From: RGIG1681 sp045596905
GTDB taxonomy: Bacteria; Bacillota; Clostridia; Christensenellales; UBA1242
Length of the DNA stretch: 35,482 nucleotides
Direction: 5' to 3'
Assembly: GCA_045596905.1 (NCBI GenBank)
Contig: JAZODG010000036.1
Location: 1 to 35,482 of the forward strand
Position numbers and translations under genes: made by a program. How positions within the stretch are numbered: the first letter of the stretch is position 1; each line of letters begins with the position of its first letter. The notes beneath the pieces are model-generated. The model ran no database searches and was not told where the DNA came from. It worked only from the letters and a program-made list of their open reading frames with translations. Of this stretch, positions 21,056 to 29,267 are shown piece after piece.

Positions 21056-22360
21056 TTATAAAATATTTTTGTGTCTTTTCATCATGAGTTGAGCTTCAAG
21101 TTGATCTCTAACTTCGATAGCAACTGAAACAACAATCAACATACCCGTTGCAGTGAAGCCATTCAAGAGACCTTGTTGGCCAACAGCTACAGCTGAGAAT
21201 AAAACAGATGGAACAAGAGCAATGAATGCCAAGAAGATTGCACCAAAAAGAGTGATTCTATTTGAAACTTTCTTCAAGTATTCCATTGTTGGCTTGCCTG
21301 GACGAATACCAGGAATGAAACCACCATGTTGTTGAATGTTTAAGCTAACATCATGTGGATTAAATTGAATTTGTGCATAGAAATATGCAAAGAACAAAAT
21401 CAAAATTGCAGTTAAAATACTATATAAAACAGTGTTTGTTCCGAAGTATTTGAACCACCAACCAGCAAATCCACCACTAGTTGTATCTTTTCCAAAGAGT
21501 GAAAGAATAAGTGATGGGAATGTAATAATTGCTGACGCAAAGATTATTGGCATAACACCACTTGAGTTCACTTTCATTGGAATATATGATGATTGACCAC
21601 CATACATTTTGTTACCCTTCACTTGTTTTGTGTATTGAACGGTAATTCTTCTTTCAGCCATATCAACAAATGCGATAAGGAAGAAGATGATAAGAACTAA
21701 TCCAAGGAAACCAAGGAGTTCCCAAAGATATGTGATATCATAGAAAATGTTTTTAATAGCATTAACAATTGATTGAGCAGCTGTTGCAATAATACCAACA
21801 AAGATTATAAGAGATAATCCGTTGCCGATACCTTGTTCTGTGATTTTGTCACCAAGCCACATTGTAAAACATGTTCCCGCCATTAAAATTAAAATTACGA
21901 CTACACTTGTAAGCCATTTCAAATTTGCACCAAAAATAGGAACAATATAATCACCACCCAAACCAAGCACGATTCCAAGACCTTGAGCAAGGGCAAGAAC
22001 AAGTGCTGTGATTTTTGTGATAAGATTAATTTTGTTTCTACCTTCATCGCCTTCCTTAGAAAGACGTTCGAGTGCTGGTATTGCCACCGCAAGAAGCTGA
22101 ACAATAATAGAAGCATTGATGTAAGGTGTTACACCAAGAGCAAATATTGATGCATTTGTCAAAGCACTACCAGTCACAGCATTAAGCAAACCTAAAAGAC
22201 CTGTGACGTCATCATTTGCAATATTTGAATAAAGCGAACGATCTAAGCCTGGAGTTGGCAAAAAGCAACCCAAACGATAGATGAGTAAGAGAATGAGTGT
22301 AATTATCAAACTCTTTCTTAATTCGCGATTTTTAAATGCGCTTCCAAGGGTTTTGAACAT
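21056..22360 (-). CDS. secY: preprotein translocase subunit SecY
   Basis: 434 residues with ten transmembrane helices. The plug/TM2 region GLLNAVTGSALTNASIFALG, VTPYINASIIVQLL, and the cytoplasmic loop with FIPGIRPGKPTMEYL near 350 are diagnostic. It forms the protein-conducting channel with SecE and SecG. Its ATG shares one base with the rplO stop (TAATG), so translation is coupled. Confidence 0.97.
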   Translation of the reverse strand: MFKTLGSAFKNRELRKSLIITLILLLIYRLGCFLPTPGLDRSLYSNIANDDVTGLLGLLNAVTGSALTNASIFALGVTPYINASIIVQLLAVAIPALERLSKEGDEGRNKINLITKITALVLALAQGLGIVLGLGGDYIVPIFGANLKWLTSVVVILILMAGTCFTMWLGDKITEQGIGNGLSLIIFVGIIATAAQSIVNAIKNIFYDITYLWELLGFLGLVLIIFFLIAFVDMAERRITVQYTKQVKGNKMYGGQSSYIPMKVNSSGVMPIIFASAIITFPSLILSLFGKDTTSGGFAGWWFKYFGTNTVLYSILTAILILFFAYFYAQIQFNPHDVSLNIQQHGGFIPGIRPGKPTMEYLKKVSNRITLFGAIFLAFIALVPSVLFSAVAVGQQGLLNGFTATGMLIVVSVAIEVRDQLEAQLMMKRHKNIL

Positions 22361-22803
22361 TATTTTACCTCAATTGTTCCGCCTGCAGCGGTTATTTTTT
22401 TAGCTGCTCCATCAGTAAATTTAGCAGCTTGAACATTTAATGATTTTGTAAGAGTTCCATTACCTAAAACTTTCAAACCATATGGTTCGATTTTAGCAAT
22501 AATGTTTTTAGATTTCAAAAGTTCAACTGTAACAGTTGTTCCATTTTCGAAAACTTCTAACTCACCAACATTAATTGTAGTATAAACCTTTCTAAAGTTA
22601 TTTGTAAAGCCAATTTTTGGAAGTTGACGGATTAAAGGCATTTGACCACCTTCAAATCCAAGTCTTACACCACCACCACTTCTAGCGTTTTGACCTTTGT
22701 GGCCTTTACCAGAAGTTTTGCCAAGACCAGAACCGATACCACGACCAAGTCTTTTGCCTGACTTAACAGAACCTTCAGCTGGTTTCAATTCATGAATTTT
22801 CAT
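22360..22803 (-). CDS. rplO: 50S ribosomal protein L15
   Basis: 147 residues. It begins MKIHELKPAEGSVKSGKRLG, with the Gly/Arg-rich GRGIGSGLGKTSGKGHKGQN, followed by the globular C-terminal domain (NVQAAKFTDGAAKKITAAGG). A late-assembly 50S protein. It overlaps secY by one base. Confidence 0.97.
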   Translation of the reverse strand: MKIHELKPAEGSVKSGKRLGRGIGSGLGKTSGKGHKGQNARSGGGVRLGFEGGQMPLIRQLPKIGFTNNFRKVYTTINVGELEVFENGTTVTVELLKSKNIIAKIEPYGLKVLGNGTLTKSLNVQAAKFTDGAAKKITAAGGTIEVK

Positions 22804-22818
22804 GAGCTTATCTCCTTA

Positions 22819-23196
22819 TTATACTTTTTCAACTTTTACCAAATGTTTAACAACAAAGATCATACCACGGATTGCAGCATTATCAGGAACAACATTGAAT
22901 GAATTGATTTTCTTGAGACCTAAAGCTTCAAGAGTTCTTGTTTGCTTTTCAAGTCTACCAGATGCACTCTTAACAAGAGTAACTTTAATCATGTCGCCTG
23001 CTTTCTTTGCAGTTTTCTTTGTTTCAGTTGTTTTAACTGGAGCAACTTCTACAGCTGCTGTTTCAGCTTTAACTTCAACTTTTGTTGAAGCTTTAGCTGT
23101 TGTTGTTTTCTTAGCTGCAGTAGCTTTTGGAGCTGCTGCTTTTTTTTCAGAAGACTTAACTGTTTTTGTTTCTGTTGTTTTCTTTGTTTCTGCCAT
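22819..23196 (-). CDS. rpmD: 50S ribosomal protein L30 with a 68-residue N-terminal extension
   Basis: 125 residues against about 60 normally. The L30 domain begins at about residue 69 (MIKVTLVKSASGRLEKQTRT, then LGLKKINSFNVVPDNAAIRG). Before it lie 68 residues almost only of Lys, Ala, Thr, Glu and Val (AAAPKATAAKKTTTAKAST). AGGAGG lies at the long start (ATG 23194-23196), 13 nt after rpsE, while the internal Met codon has no ribosome site, so the extension is probably translated. It would be disordered and exposed on the 50S surface. Confidence 0.93.
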   Translation of the reverse strand: MAETKKTTETKTVKSSEKKAAAPKATAAKKTTTAKASTKVEVKAETAAVEVAPVKTTETKKTAKKAGDMIKVTLVKSASGRLEKQTRTLEALGLKKINSFNVVPDNAAIRGMIFVVKHLVKVEKV

Positions 23197-23209
23197 TTAT
23201 GTCTTCCTC

Positions 23210-23830
23210 CTATCTAATTTCGTCAACTGATTTGCCACGCATAGCAGCAATTTCTTCAGCGCTTCTCAAAGCCTTAAGGCCTTCAAATGCAGCTTTAACA
23301 CAGTTAACTGGGTTATTTGAACCATAAAGTTTTGTTGTGATATCTTTGATACCTGCAAGTTCTACAACGTCACGAACAACGCCACCAGCGATAATACCTT
23401 TACCTTCTTTAGCAGCCATCATGATAACTTTGGTTGTACCAAACTTACCGATAACGTCATGAGGGATTGTTGTACCATCTGTGCAAACAGTGATCATGTG
23501 CTTTTTAGCAACAAGAGTTGCTTTTTCAATTGCTTGAGTAACGTCAAGCGCTTTAGCAAGACCAATACCAACCTTACCATTCTTATCACCTACAACCATA
23601 AGTGCGTCATAACGAAGAGTTTTACCACCCTTTGTTACTTTAGAAATAGCATTAAGGTTAACCATTCTCTTTTCGAGACCGTCAGAAACTTTTTCTGGAC
23701 GACGGTTTCCGTCTCTTCTTGGTTTGCGTCTGCCATTAGCTTCTTTTTTGTTTTCAGCTGATTCAACATTTTCGCTAACTTCAGTAGCTTCAACAGTTTC
23801 TTCAACTTTTGTTTCCAATTCTTCTGCCAT
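23210..23830 (-). CDS. rpsE: 30S ribosomal protein S5 with a charged N-terminal extension
   Basis: 206 residues against about 165. The core starts near residue 54 (KRMVNLNAISKVTKGGKTLR), with the double-stranded RNA-binding-like domain, and then KIGIGLAKALDVTQAIEKA-type and VKAAFEGLKALRS segments. The first 50 residues are an acidic run (EELETKVEETVEATEVSENV) and then a basic run (NGRRKPRRDGNRRPEK). S5 takes part in decoding accuracy and mRNA unwinding at the entry site. Confidence 0.96.
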   Translation of the reverse strand: MAEELETKVEETVEATEVSENVESAENKKEANGRRKPRRDGNRRPEKVSDGLEKRMVNLNAISKVTKGGKTLRYDALMVVGDKNGKVGIGLAKALDVTQAIEKATLVAKKHMITVCTDGTTIPHDVIGKFGTTKVIMMAAKEGKGIIAGGVVRDVVELAGIKDITTKLYGSNNPVNCVKAAFEGLKALRSAEEIAAMRGKSVDEIR

Positions 23831-23839
23831 TGCAACTCC

Positions 23840-24208
23840 TTAAAATTCGAGACCAGCGCTTCTAGCGCCATCTGCTAAATTTTTAACACGACCTGTGTAA
23901 GCGTAACCGCTACGGTCAAATACGACTTTTTTGATTCCAAGTTTAACAGCTCTTTCGCCGATAGCTTTACCAACTTCATAAGCTTGTTCAACTTTTGTTT
24001 TACCTTCGATAGCTTTAGCCAAAGCTTTTTCTTGGCTTGAAGCAGCACAAAGAGTTTTGCCTTCCCTATCATTGATAAGTTGAGCAGAAATTTCTTTTAA
24101 TGAACGATATACATTAAGTCTAGGCATATCAGCAGAACCACGTAAAGTGTGGCGAATACGACTATGCTTAGCTTTTCTAACTTCGTTTTTGTTTTCTTTC
24201 TTAAACAT
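23840..24208 (-). CDS. rplR: 50S ribosomal protein L18
   Basis: 122 residues. The basic N-terminus (RKAKHSRIRHTLRGSADMPR) and the end VVFDRSGYAYTGRVKNLADG, then ARSAGLEF, are diagnostic. It binds 5S rRNA and carries it into the 50S subunit. Spacing to rpsE is 9 nt. Confidence 0.97.
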   Translation of the reverse strand: MFKKENKNEVRKAKHSRIRHTLRGSADMPRLNVYRSLKEISAQLINDREGKTLCAASSQEKALAKAIEGKTKVEQAYEVGKAIGERAVKLGIKKVVFDRSGYAYTGRVKNLADGARSAGLEF

Positions 24209-24219
24209 ATCTTATCTCC

Positions 24220-24783
24220 TTACTTCTTACCTGATGATGTCTTCTTAATTTCTTTTCTACGAACATGTTCGTTTGTATAATAGATACCATAACCATGATA
24301 TGGTTCAACTTTCTTAATAGCTTTAACGTCAGCAGCCCATTGACCAACTTGAACTTTGTCAATACCTGAAACCAAGATTTCAGTTGCGCTTGGACATGTA
24401 ACTGTAAGTCCGTTTGGAATTTCAACGTTTACTGGGTGTGAAAAACCAATATTAAGAACTAATTTGTTGCCTTGAACAGCACATTTGTAACCTACACCAT
24501 TGATTGTGATAGATTTTGAGAAACCAGCAGAAACGCCAGTAACCAAGTTAGCAATGAGAGCTCTGTACAAACCATGTTTAGCGTTTGTTTCAGTTTGGCT
24601 ATCATTTGCTTTAACAATAATAACTTTTTTACCTTCTTGTTCTTCCATACATACAGAAATGTTACCTGTAACTTGTTGTGAAAGTGTACCTTTTGGTCCA
24701 GTAACTGTAACAAGATTTGTGTCAGAAACTGAAACTGTAACATTTTCAGGAAGAACGATTGGAGCTTTACCTATACGACTCAT
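24220..24783 (-). CDS. rplF: 50S ribosomal protein L6
   Basis: 187 residues with the two repeated L6 domains. It begins MSRIGKAPIVLPENVTVSVS and contains the signature VEPYHGYGIYYTNEHVRRKE near the C-terminus (usually PEPYKGKGIRY). The Tyr-for-Lys/Gly changes in that signature are mild. It lies near the factor-binding centre. Confidence 0.97.
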   Translation of the reverse strand: MSRIGKAPIVLPENVTVSVSDTNLVTVTGPKGTLSQQVTGNISVCMEEQEGKKVIIVKANDSQTETNAKHGLYRALIANLVTGVSAGFSKSITINGVGYKCAVQGNKLVLNIGFSHPVNVEIPNGLTVTCPSATEILVSGIDKVQVGQWAADVKAIKKVEPYHGYGIYYTNEHVRRKEIKKTSSGKK

Positions 24784-24798
24784 CTTCTTTCCTCCTTA

Positions 24799-25197
24799 TT
24801 ACCATACGTAGGCGAGAACTTCGCCACCAATACCAAGTTTTCTAGCTTCTCTATCGGTCATAACACCTTTAGATGTTGAAACAATAACAATACCAAGTCC
24901 GTTAAGAACCTTTGGAAGTTCTTCACATGAAGCATAAATTCTACGACCAGGTTTTGAAATACGTTTTAAGCCAGTAATAACTTTTTGATTTTTATTAACA
25001 TATTTTAATGTGATAACAAGATTTTTGTTCTTGTTGCCATTTTCTACTTCATCGAAAGCAGCGATATAGCCTTCATCAAGCAAAATTTGAGCAATTGATT
25101 TCTTCATGATTGAAGTTTCAACTGTTACACTGTCGTGTCTTGCTGTTTGGGCATTTCTGATTCGAGTGAGTAAATCTGCGATTGAATCATTAACCAT
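24799..25197 (-). CDS. rpsH: 30S ribosomal protein S8
   Basis: 132 residues. It starts MVNDSIADLLTRIRNAQTAR and ends in the STSKGVMTDREARKLGIGGE signature, followed by VLAYVW. It binds the central domain of 16S rRNA. In E. coli S8 represses the spc operon at rplE; no such site is obvious here. Confidence 0.97.
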   Translation of the reverse strand: MVNDSIADLLTRIRNAQTARHDSVTVETSIMKKSIAQILLDEGYIAAFDEVENGNKNKNLVITLKYVNKNQKVITGLKRISKPGRRIYASCEELPKVLNGLGIVIVSTSKGVMTDREARKLGIGGEVLAYVW

Positions 25198-25218
25198 ACT
25201 TATCTATCCTCCTATATA

Positions 25219-25404
25219 TTACCAGCTAGATTTTTTAATTCCAGGGATTTGACCTTTATAAGCAAGTTCTCTGAAACAGATACGGCAAATGCCATATTTT
25301 CTAAGAACTGAATGTGGTCTTCCACAAATTGAACAACGTGTATATTCACGTGTTTTATATTTTTGTGGAGCCTGTTGTTTATTAACCATTGATTTTTTTG
25401 CCAT
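25219..25404 (-). CDS. rpsN: 30S ribosomal protein S14, zinc type
   Basis: 61 residues, the short zinc-binding form (type Z). The four ligands are in CSICGRPHSVLRKYGICRIC, and it ends GQIPGIKKSSW. Such short S14 is normal for Gram-positive bacteria. It lies between rplE and rpsH. Confidence 0.96.
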   Translation of the reverse strand: MAKKSMVNKQQAPQKYKTREYTRCSICGRPHSVLRKYGICRICFRELAYKGQIPGIKKSSW

Positions 25405-25434
25405 TTTCTTTCTCCTACTTTTCCTTAAATTTCG

Positions 25435-25998
25435 TTAGGCCTTAAAAGGCATTCCCATAAGTCTGAGAAGTTCTCTTGCTTCATCATCTGTTTTAGATGT
25501 TGTAACGAAACTTACGTCAAAACCTCTGATTTTCTCAATCTTATCATAAACGATTTCAGGGAAAATCAATTGTTCTTTAATACCATATGTATAGTTTCCT
25601 CTACCATCGAAACCAGTTGTAGCATCAATACCTCTAAAGTCACGAACTTTTGGAAGAGCAATTGCAATAAGTCTATCCATAAATTCATACATTCTCTTAC
25701 CACGAAGAGTAACTTTAGCACCGATCTTTTGACCAGCTCTTAATTTGAAGTTAGCGATAGATTTCTTAGCTGTTGTAACAACTGGCTTTTGACCAGAAAT
25801 TACTGCAAGTTCATCAACTGCGATGTTAAAGCTCTTTGAGTTATCCTTAACATCACCAAGTCCCATGTTTAAAACGATTTTGTCAATCTTTGGAACTTCA
25901 TTAACGTTTTTGTAACCAAACTTTTTAATCATTGCAGGAATAACTTCTGCATTGTATTTATCTTTAAGTCTGATTCCTGTAGTCTTTGTATTTGCCAT
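25435..25998 (-). CDS. rplE: 50S ribosomal protein L5
   Basis: 187 residues. Signatures are VPKIDKIVLNMGLGDVKDNS, GQKPVVTTAKKSIANFKLRA and the C-terminal FPEIVYDKIEKIRGFDVSFV. It binds 5S rRNA and forms a bridge to the 30S head. It begins 3 nt after rplX. Confidence 0.97.
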   Translation of the reverse strand: MANTKTTGIRLKDKYNAEVIPAMIKKFGYKNVNEVPKIDKIVLNMGLGDVKDNSKSFNIAVDELAVISGQKPVVTTAKKSIANFKLRAGQKIGAKVTLRGKRMYEFMDRLIAIALPKVRDFRGIDATTGFDGRGNYTYGIKEQLIFPEIVYDKIEKIRGFDVSFVTTSKTDDEARELLRLMGMPFKA

Positions 25999-26001
25999 AG
26001 A

Positions 26002-26505
26002 TTACACTCCTCTTTGTGAAGATCTAGCAGTTGTAGGCTTCTTAGCTTCAGCAGTTTTTGTTGCTTTTTCATTAGCAGCTTTGGTTGTTGCAACTTTCGA
26101 CTTTTTTTCTGTAGCAGTTTTCTTTTCTGCTTTCTTTTCTTCAGCTGATTTTTCAGCTTTCTTTGTTTTTGTTTCTTTAACAAATTTTGTATCAAGGATT
26201 GAACCGCAAGAGCAAACTCTTACTTTCTTTCCATCAACAACTGTGTGTTTAACACGTGTTGGTTTGCCACAAGAAGGACATACAACATTAACATTAGAAA
26301 TGTCAATTGCAGCTTCTTGCTTAACAAGTTCGCTCTTATCTTGAGCTGTTCTTGCTTTTTTAGCTTTTGTTACGATGTTAACGCCTTCAACGAGAACTCT
26401 AACACCATTTTTTGTTTTTCTTATAGCTAATACCTTTCCCTTTTTGCCAGAGTCTTTTCCGGAATTAACAAGAACGGTATCGCCAGTTTTAATACTAACT
26501 TTCAT
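26002..26505 (-). CDS. rplX: 50S ribosomal protein L24 with a 60-residue C-terminal tail
   Basis: 167 residues against about 103. The KOW motif is at the start (KTGDTVLVNSGKDSGKKGKV). A zinc-ribbon-like pair CPSCGKPTRVKHTV and CSCGS lies near residue 95-122. The last 60 residues are low-complexity Lys/Ala/Glu/Thr (AEKSAEEKKAEKKTATEKKS). L24 starts 50S assembly and sits beside the exit tunnel, so the tail could reach nascent chains. GGAGG precedes the ATG. Confidence 0.94.
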   Translation of the reverse strand: MKVSIKTGDTVLVNSGKDSGKKGKVLAIRKTKNGVRVLVEGVNIVTKAKKARTAQDKSELVKQEAAIDISNVNVVCPSCGKPTRVKHTVVDGKKVRVCSCGSILDTKFVKETKTKKAEKSAEEKKAEKKTATEKKSKVATTKAANEKATKTAEAKKPTTARSSQRGV

Positions 26506-26517
26506 TATCCTTCCTCC

Positions 26518-26889
26518 TTATAAAACTTCTGGTGCAAGTGAAATAATTTTCATAAATTTTGGATTAGCACGAAGTTCACGAGCAACAGGTCCAAAGATAC
26601 GAGTGCCCTTTGGGTTTCCATCATTGTTTATAATAACTGCAGCGTTATCATCGAATTTAATATAACTGCCGTCTTCTCTTCTAACACCCTTTTGTGTTCT
26701 AACAATAACAGCTGTGACAACGTCACCTTTCTTAATGTGAGCGCCTGGTGTAGCAGATTTTACAGAAGCTTTAATAATGTCTCCGATATTAGCAGTTTTA
26801 ACAACAGAACCACCAACAACATGGAAGCACATAATTTCTTTAGCGCCTGAGTTGTCAGCAACTCTGAGTCTTGTTTGTGGTTGAATCAT
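26518..26889 (-). CDS. rplN: 50S ribosomal protein L14
   Basis: 123 residues, standard. It starts MIQPQTRLRVADNSGAKEIM and carries GDIIKASVKSATPGAHIKKG, then ending ANPKFMKIISLAPEVL. It forms an intersubunit bridge, with L19. First gene of the spc part of the operon. Confidence 0.97.
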   Translation of the reverse strand: MIQPQTRLRVADNSGAKEIMCFHVVGGSVVKTANIGDIIKASVKSATPGAHIKKGDVVTAVIVRTQKGVRREDGSYIKFDDNAAVIINNDGNPKGTRIFGPVARELRANPKFMKIISLAPEVL

Positions 26890-26908
26890 ATTTGCTATCT
26901 CCTATTCA

Positions 26909-27175
26909 TTATTTTACTTTTTCAACAATTCTAACTAAACGCCATCTCTTATCTTTGCTCAATGGACGAGTTTCAGTAATTTCTACTGTATCGCCGATAT
27001 CGCAAATGTTTTCTGGATCATCAGCCTTAACTTTTGTTGAATGATTAAGTGTTTTTCCATATACAGGATGCATAACTTTTGTTTTTAAAAGAACAACAAT
27101 TGTTTTGTCCATTTTGTTGCTTACAACTTCACCAATTCTGGTTTTTCTTTCATTTCTTACAATTTCGTTTGCCAT
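26909..27175 (-). CDS. rpsQ: 30S ribosomal protein S17
   Basis: 88 residues. Signatures are RKTRIGEVVSNKMDKTIVVL and GDTVEITETRPLSKDKRWRL. It binds the 5' domain of 16S rRNA. AAGGTGA precedes the ATG by 3 nt, and it lies 8 nt after rpmC. Confidence 0.97.
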   Translation of the reverse strand: MANEIVRNERKTRIGEVVSNKMDKTIVVLLKTKVMHPVYGKTLNHSTKVKADDPENICDIGDTVEITETRPLSKDKRWRLVRIVEKVK

Positions 27176-27183
27176 ATTTCACC

Positions 27184-27453
27184 TTAACCTTTAACTTCTG
27201 CATCGACTTTTGCAGCTTTTTTTGTAGATTTTTTTACAGCTTCTTTTTCAGGAGCTTGTGCGAGGCCCAATTCTCTTTGACGAATAACAGTCTTAACTCT
27301 AGCGATGTTTCTCTTGCAGATTGCAAGTTCACTGCTGTTTGTCAAGCTGCCTGTAGCATGAGTGAATCTCAAGTTGAAAAGTTCTGACTTTAAAGAAGCA
27401 AGTTTTTCAACAAGTTCACTGTTTGTGAGTGAATTTAAATCCATATTCTTCAT
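27184..27453 (-). CDS. rpmC: 50S ribosomal protein L29 with a short tail
   Basis: 89 residues against about 66. The L29 helical hairpin is residues 4-68 (ELVEKLASLKSELFNLRFTH, then NIARVKTVIRQREL). The last 20 residues (PEKEAVKKSTKKAAKVDAEV) are the same kind of Lys/Ala/Glu tail as in L24 and L30. L29 sits at the exit tunnel, next to the trigger factor and SRP docking site. Confidence 0.96.
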   Translation of the reverse strand: MKNMDLNSLTNSELVEKLASLKSELFNLRFTHATGSLTNSSELAICKRNIARVKTVIRQRELGLAQAPEKEAVKKSTKKAAKVDAEVKG

Positions 27454-27455
27454 AA

Positions 27456-27896
27456 TTATTTAGCCTCCTTTTCAGCAGCAGCAACTGGAGCTTCCTTTTT
27501 GATGATCTTTGTTGCGCATGGAAGTTTGTATTGAGCCTTCTTCAATGCTTTAATCATAAGTTCATCAGATGGACCTTGAACTTCGAAAATTACTCTGCCT
27601 GGTTTAACAACAGCAACCCAGTATTCTGGAGAACCTTTACCAGAACCCATACGAGTGTCTGCAGGTTTCTTTGTTACTGGTTTGTCTGGGAATACATCGA
27701 TCCAAACTTTACCACCTCTTTGGAAGCATCTGTTAATAGCGATACGTCCAGATTCAAGTTGGTTTGATGTGATCCAACATGGTTCTGTTGCAGCAAGACC
27801 GTATTCACCGTAAGTAACTTTTGTACCACGTGTAGCTTTACCTGTCATTCTGCCTCTTTGAACCTTTCTTCTTTTAACTCTTTTTGGCATTAACAT
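27456..27896 (-). CDS. rplP: 50S ribosomal protein L16
   Basis: 146 residues. It starts MLMPKRVKRRKVQRGRMTGK, as in many Bacillota. The first ATG shares one base with the rpsC stop (TAATG) and has GGAGG 9 nt upstream, which decides it over the Met at codon 3. A signature is RMGSGKGSPEYWVAVVKPGR. The last residues (KKEAPVAAAEKEAK) form a small extra tail. It contacts A- and P-site tRNA. Confidence 0.97.
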   Translation of the reverse strand: MLMPKRVKRRKVQRGRMTGKATRGTKVTYGEYGLAATEPCWITSNQLESGRIAINRCFQRGGKVWIDVFPDKPVTKKPADTRMGSGKGSPEYWVAVVKPGRVIFEVQGPSDELMIKALKKAQYKLPCATKIIKKEAPVAAAEKEAK

Positions 27897-28561
27897 TAGT
27901 TGTTACCTCCTTGCTTTACAAGGTTTACTTTACCAAGGATTTCTCCTTTGTAGATCCAAACTTTAACACCAAGTTTACCATAGATTGTACCTTCAGCGAA
28001 GCCATAATCAATGTCTGCACGAAGTGTTTGAAGTGGAATTGAACCGAAGTGAAGTGTTTCACTTCTAGCGATTTCAGCGTTATTGATACGTCCAGATACC
28101 ATAACTTTGATACCCTTAACGCCAGCTTTTTGACATCTTGCAATAGCTTGTTTCATTGCTCTACGGCAAACAACTCTTTGATCAAGTTGTTGAGCGATAG
28201 ATTCAGCAACAAGTTGTGCATTCAAATCTGGTTGCTTAACTTCCATAACATTAATGTTAACAGTTTTGCCACCAATGTGTTTTGAAATTGCAGCTTTCAT
28301 AGCTTCAACTCCAGCACCTTTTTGACCAATTACCATACCAGGTCTAGAAGTGTAGAGTGAAAGTAAAACTGAATTGTCATTGTTTCTTTCAATAGCAACT
28401 TTAGCGATGCTACAGTTTTTGTATTTGTTTTCAATGAATTCACGGATTTTGTTATCTTCAAGAATGTATTCTGCAATGTGCTTTTTATCAGCGATCCAAT
28501 TGCTATCCCAGCTCTTGTTAATACCAACTCTGTATCCATGTGGATTAACTTTTTGTCCCAT
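27896..28561 (-). CDS. rpsC: 30S ribosomal protein S3
   Basis: 221 residues. It starts MGQKVNPHGYRVGINKSWDS. It has the KH domain (GMVIGQKGAGVEAMKAAISK) and the C-terminal signature GRINNAEIARSETLHFGSIP, then LRADIDYG. It lies at the mRNA entry site with helicase function. Overlaps rplP by one base. Confidence 0.97.
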   Translation of the reverse strand: MGQKVNPHGYRVGINKSWDSNWIADKKHIAEYILEDNKIREFIENKYKNCSIAKVAIERNNDNSVLLSLYTSRPGMVIGQKGAGVEAMKAAISKHIGGKTVNINVMEVKQPDLNAQLVAESIAQQLDQRVVCRRAMKQAIARCQKAGVKGIKVMVSGRINNAEIARSETLHFGSIPLQTLRADIDYGFAEGTIYGKLGVKVWIYKGEILGKVNLVKQGGNN

Positions 28562-28582
28562 ATTTTCCTCCTCTACCTTTCT

Positions 28583-28972
28583 TTAAGCCTTTTTCTCATC
28601 AAGAATGATTGTGATATGGCTTGTTCTCTTTTTAATTGAGTGAGCTCTACCTTTGCTAACTGGTTGATATCTCTTCAAAACAGCTGCGCCGTCTGCATAG
28701 CATTCAGCAACATAAAGGTTAGCTTTGTTCATACCTAAATTATTTTCTGCATTAGCTGCTGCACTTTCCAAAACCTTAACTGCATATTCAGCACCAACGT
28801 TTGGCATATTTCTCAAAATTGCATCAGCTTCTAAATAGTCCTTACCACGAATGATGTTAAGAACGATTCTAACCTTTGAAGGAGATACTCTAAGGTTTTT
28901 TGCAATAGCTCTTGGACGCTTATCAGCGTTTTGAGCATTTCTTTCAGCTCTTTCTCTTTGTCTTGTAGCCAT
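28583..28972 (-). CDS. rplV: 50S ribosomal protein L22
   Basis: 129 residues with about 18 extra at the N-terminus (ATRQRERAERNAQNADKRPR). The core begins at AIAKNLRVSPSKVRIVLNII, with the tunnel-lining hairpin near residues 90-110 and the end GRAHSIKKRTSHITIILDEK. L22 lines the exit tunnel and is a site of macrolide resistance in other bacteria. Confidence 0.97.
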   Translation of the reverse strand: MATRQRERAERNAQNADKRPRAIAKNLRVSPSKVRIVLNIIRGKDYLEADAILRNMPNVGAEYAVKVLESAAANAENNLGMNKANLYVAECYADGAAVLKRYQPVSKGRAHSIKKRTSHITIILDEKKA

Positions 28973-28974
28973 TA

Positions 28975-29256
28975 TTATTTACCTCCCTTCAAAGCTTTTG
29001 CACCAGCATGACCTTTAAATGTTCTTGTAGGTGCAAATTCACCGAGTTTACATGAAACCATTTCAGCTGTTATATAAACAGGAACATGTTTTCTACCATC
29101 ATAAACAGCGATTGTGTGACCAACCATGTCTGGAACAATAGTAGAAGAACGTGACCAAGTTTTAACAACATGCTTATCGTTAGCTGCATTCATAGTTTCA
29201 ATTTTCTTCATAAGGCTTTCATCCACGAATGGGCCTTTCTTTACTGATCTACTCAT
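28975..29256 (-). CDS. rpsS: 30S ribosomal protein S19
   Basis: 93 residues. It starts MSRSVKKGPFVDESLMKKIE and carries the signature TIAVYDGRKHVPVYITAEMV, then FAPTRTFKGH. It lies in the 30S head. It is followed after 2 nt by rplV. Confidence 0.97.
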   Translation of the reverse strand: MSRSVKKGPFVDESLMKKIETMNAANDKHVVKTWSRSSTIVPDMVGHTIAVYDGRKHVPVYITAEMVSCKLGEFAPTRTFKGHAGAKALKGGK

Positions 29257-29267
29257 ATCTTTGTCTC

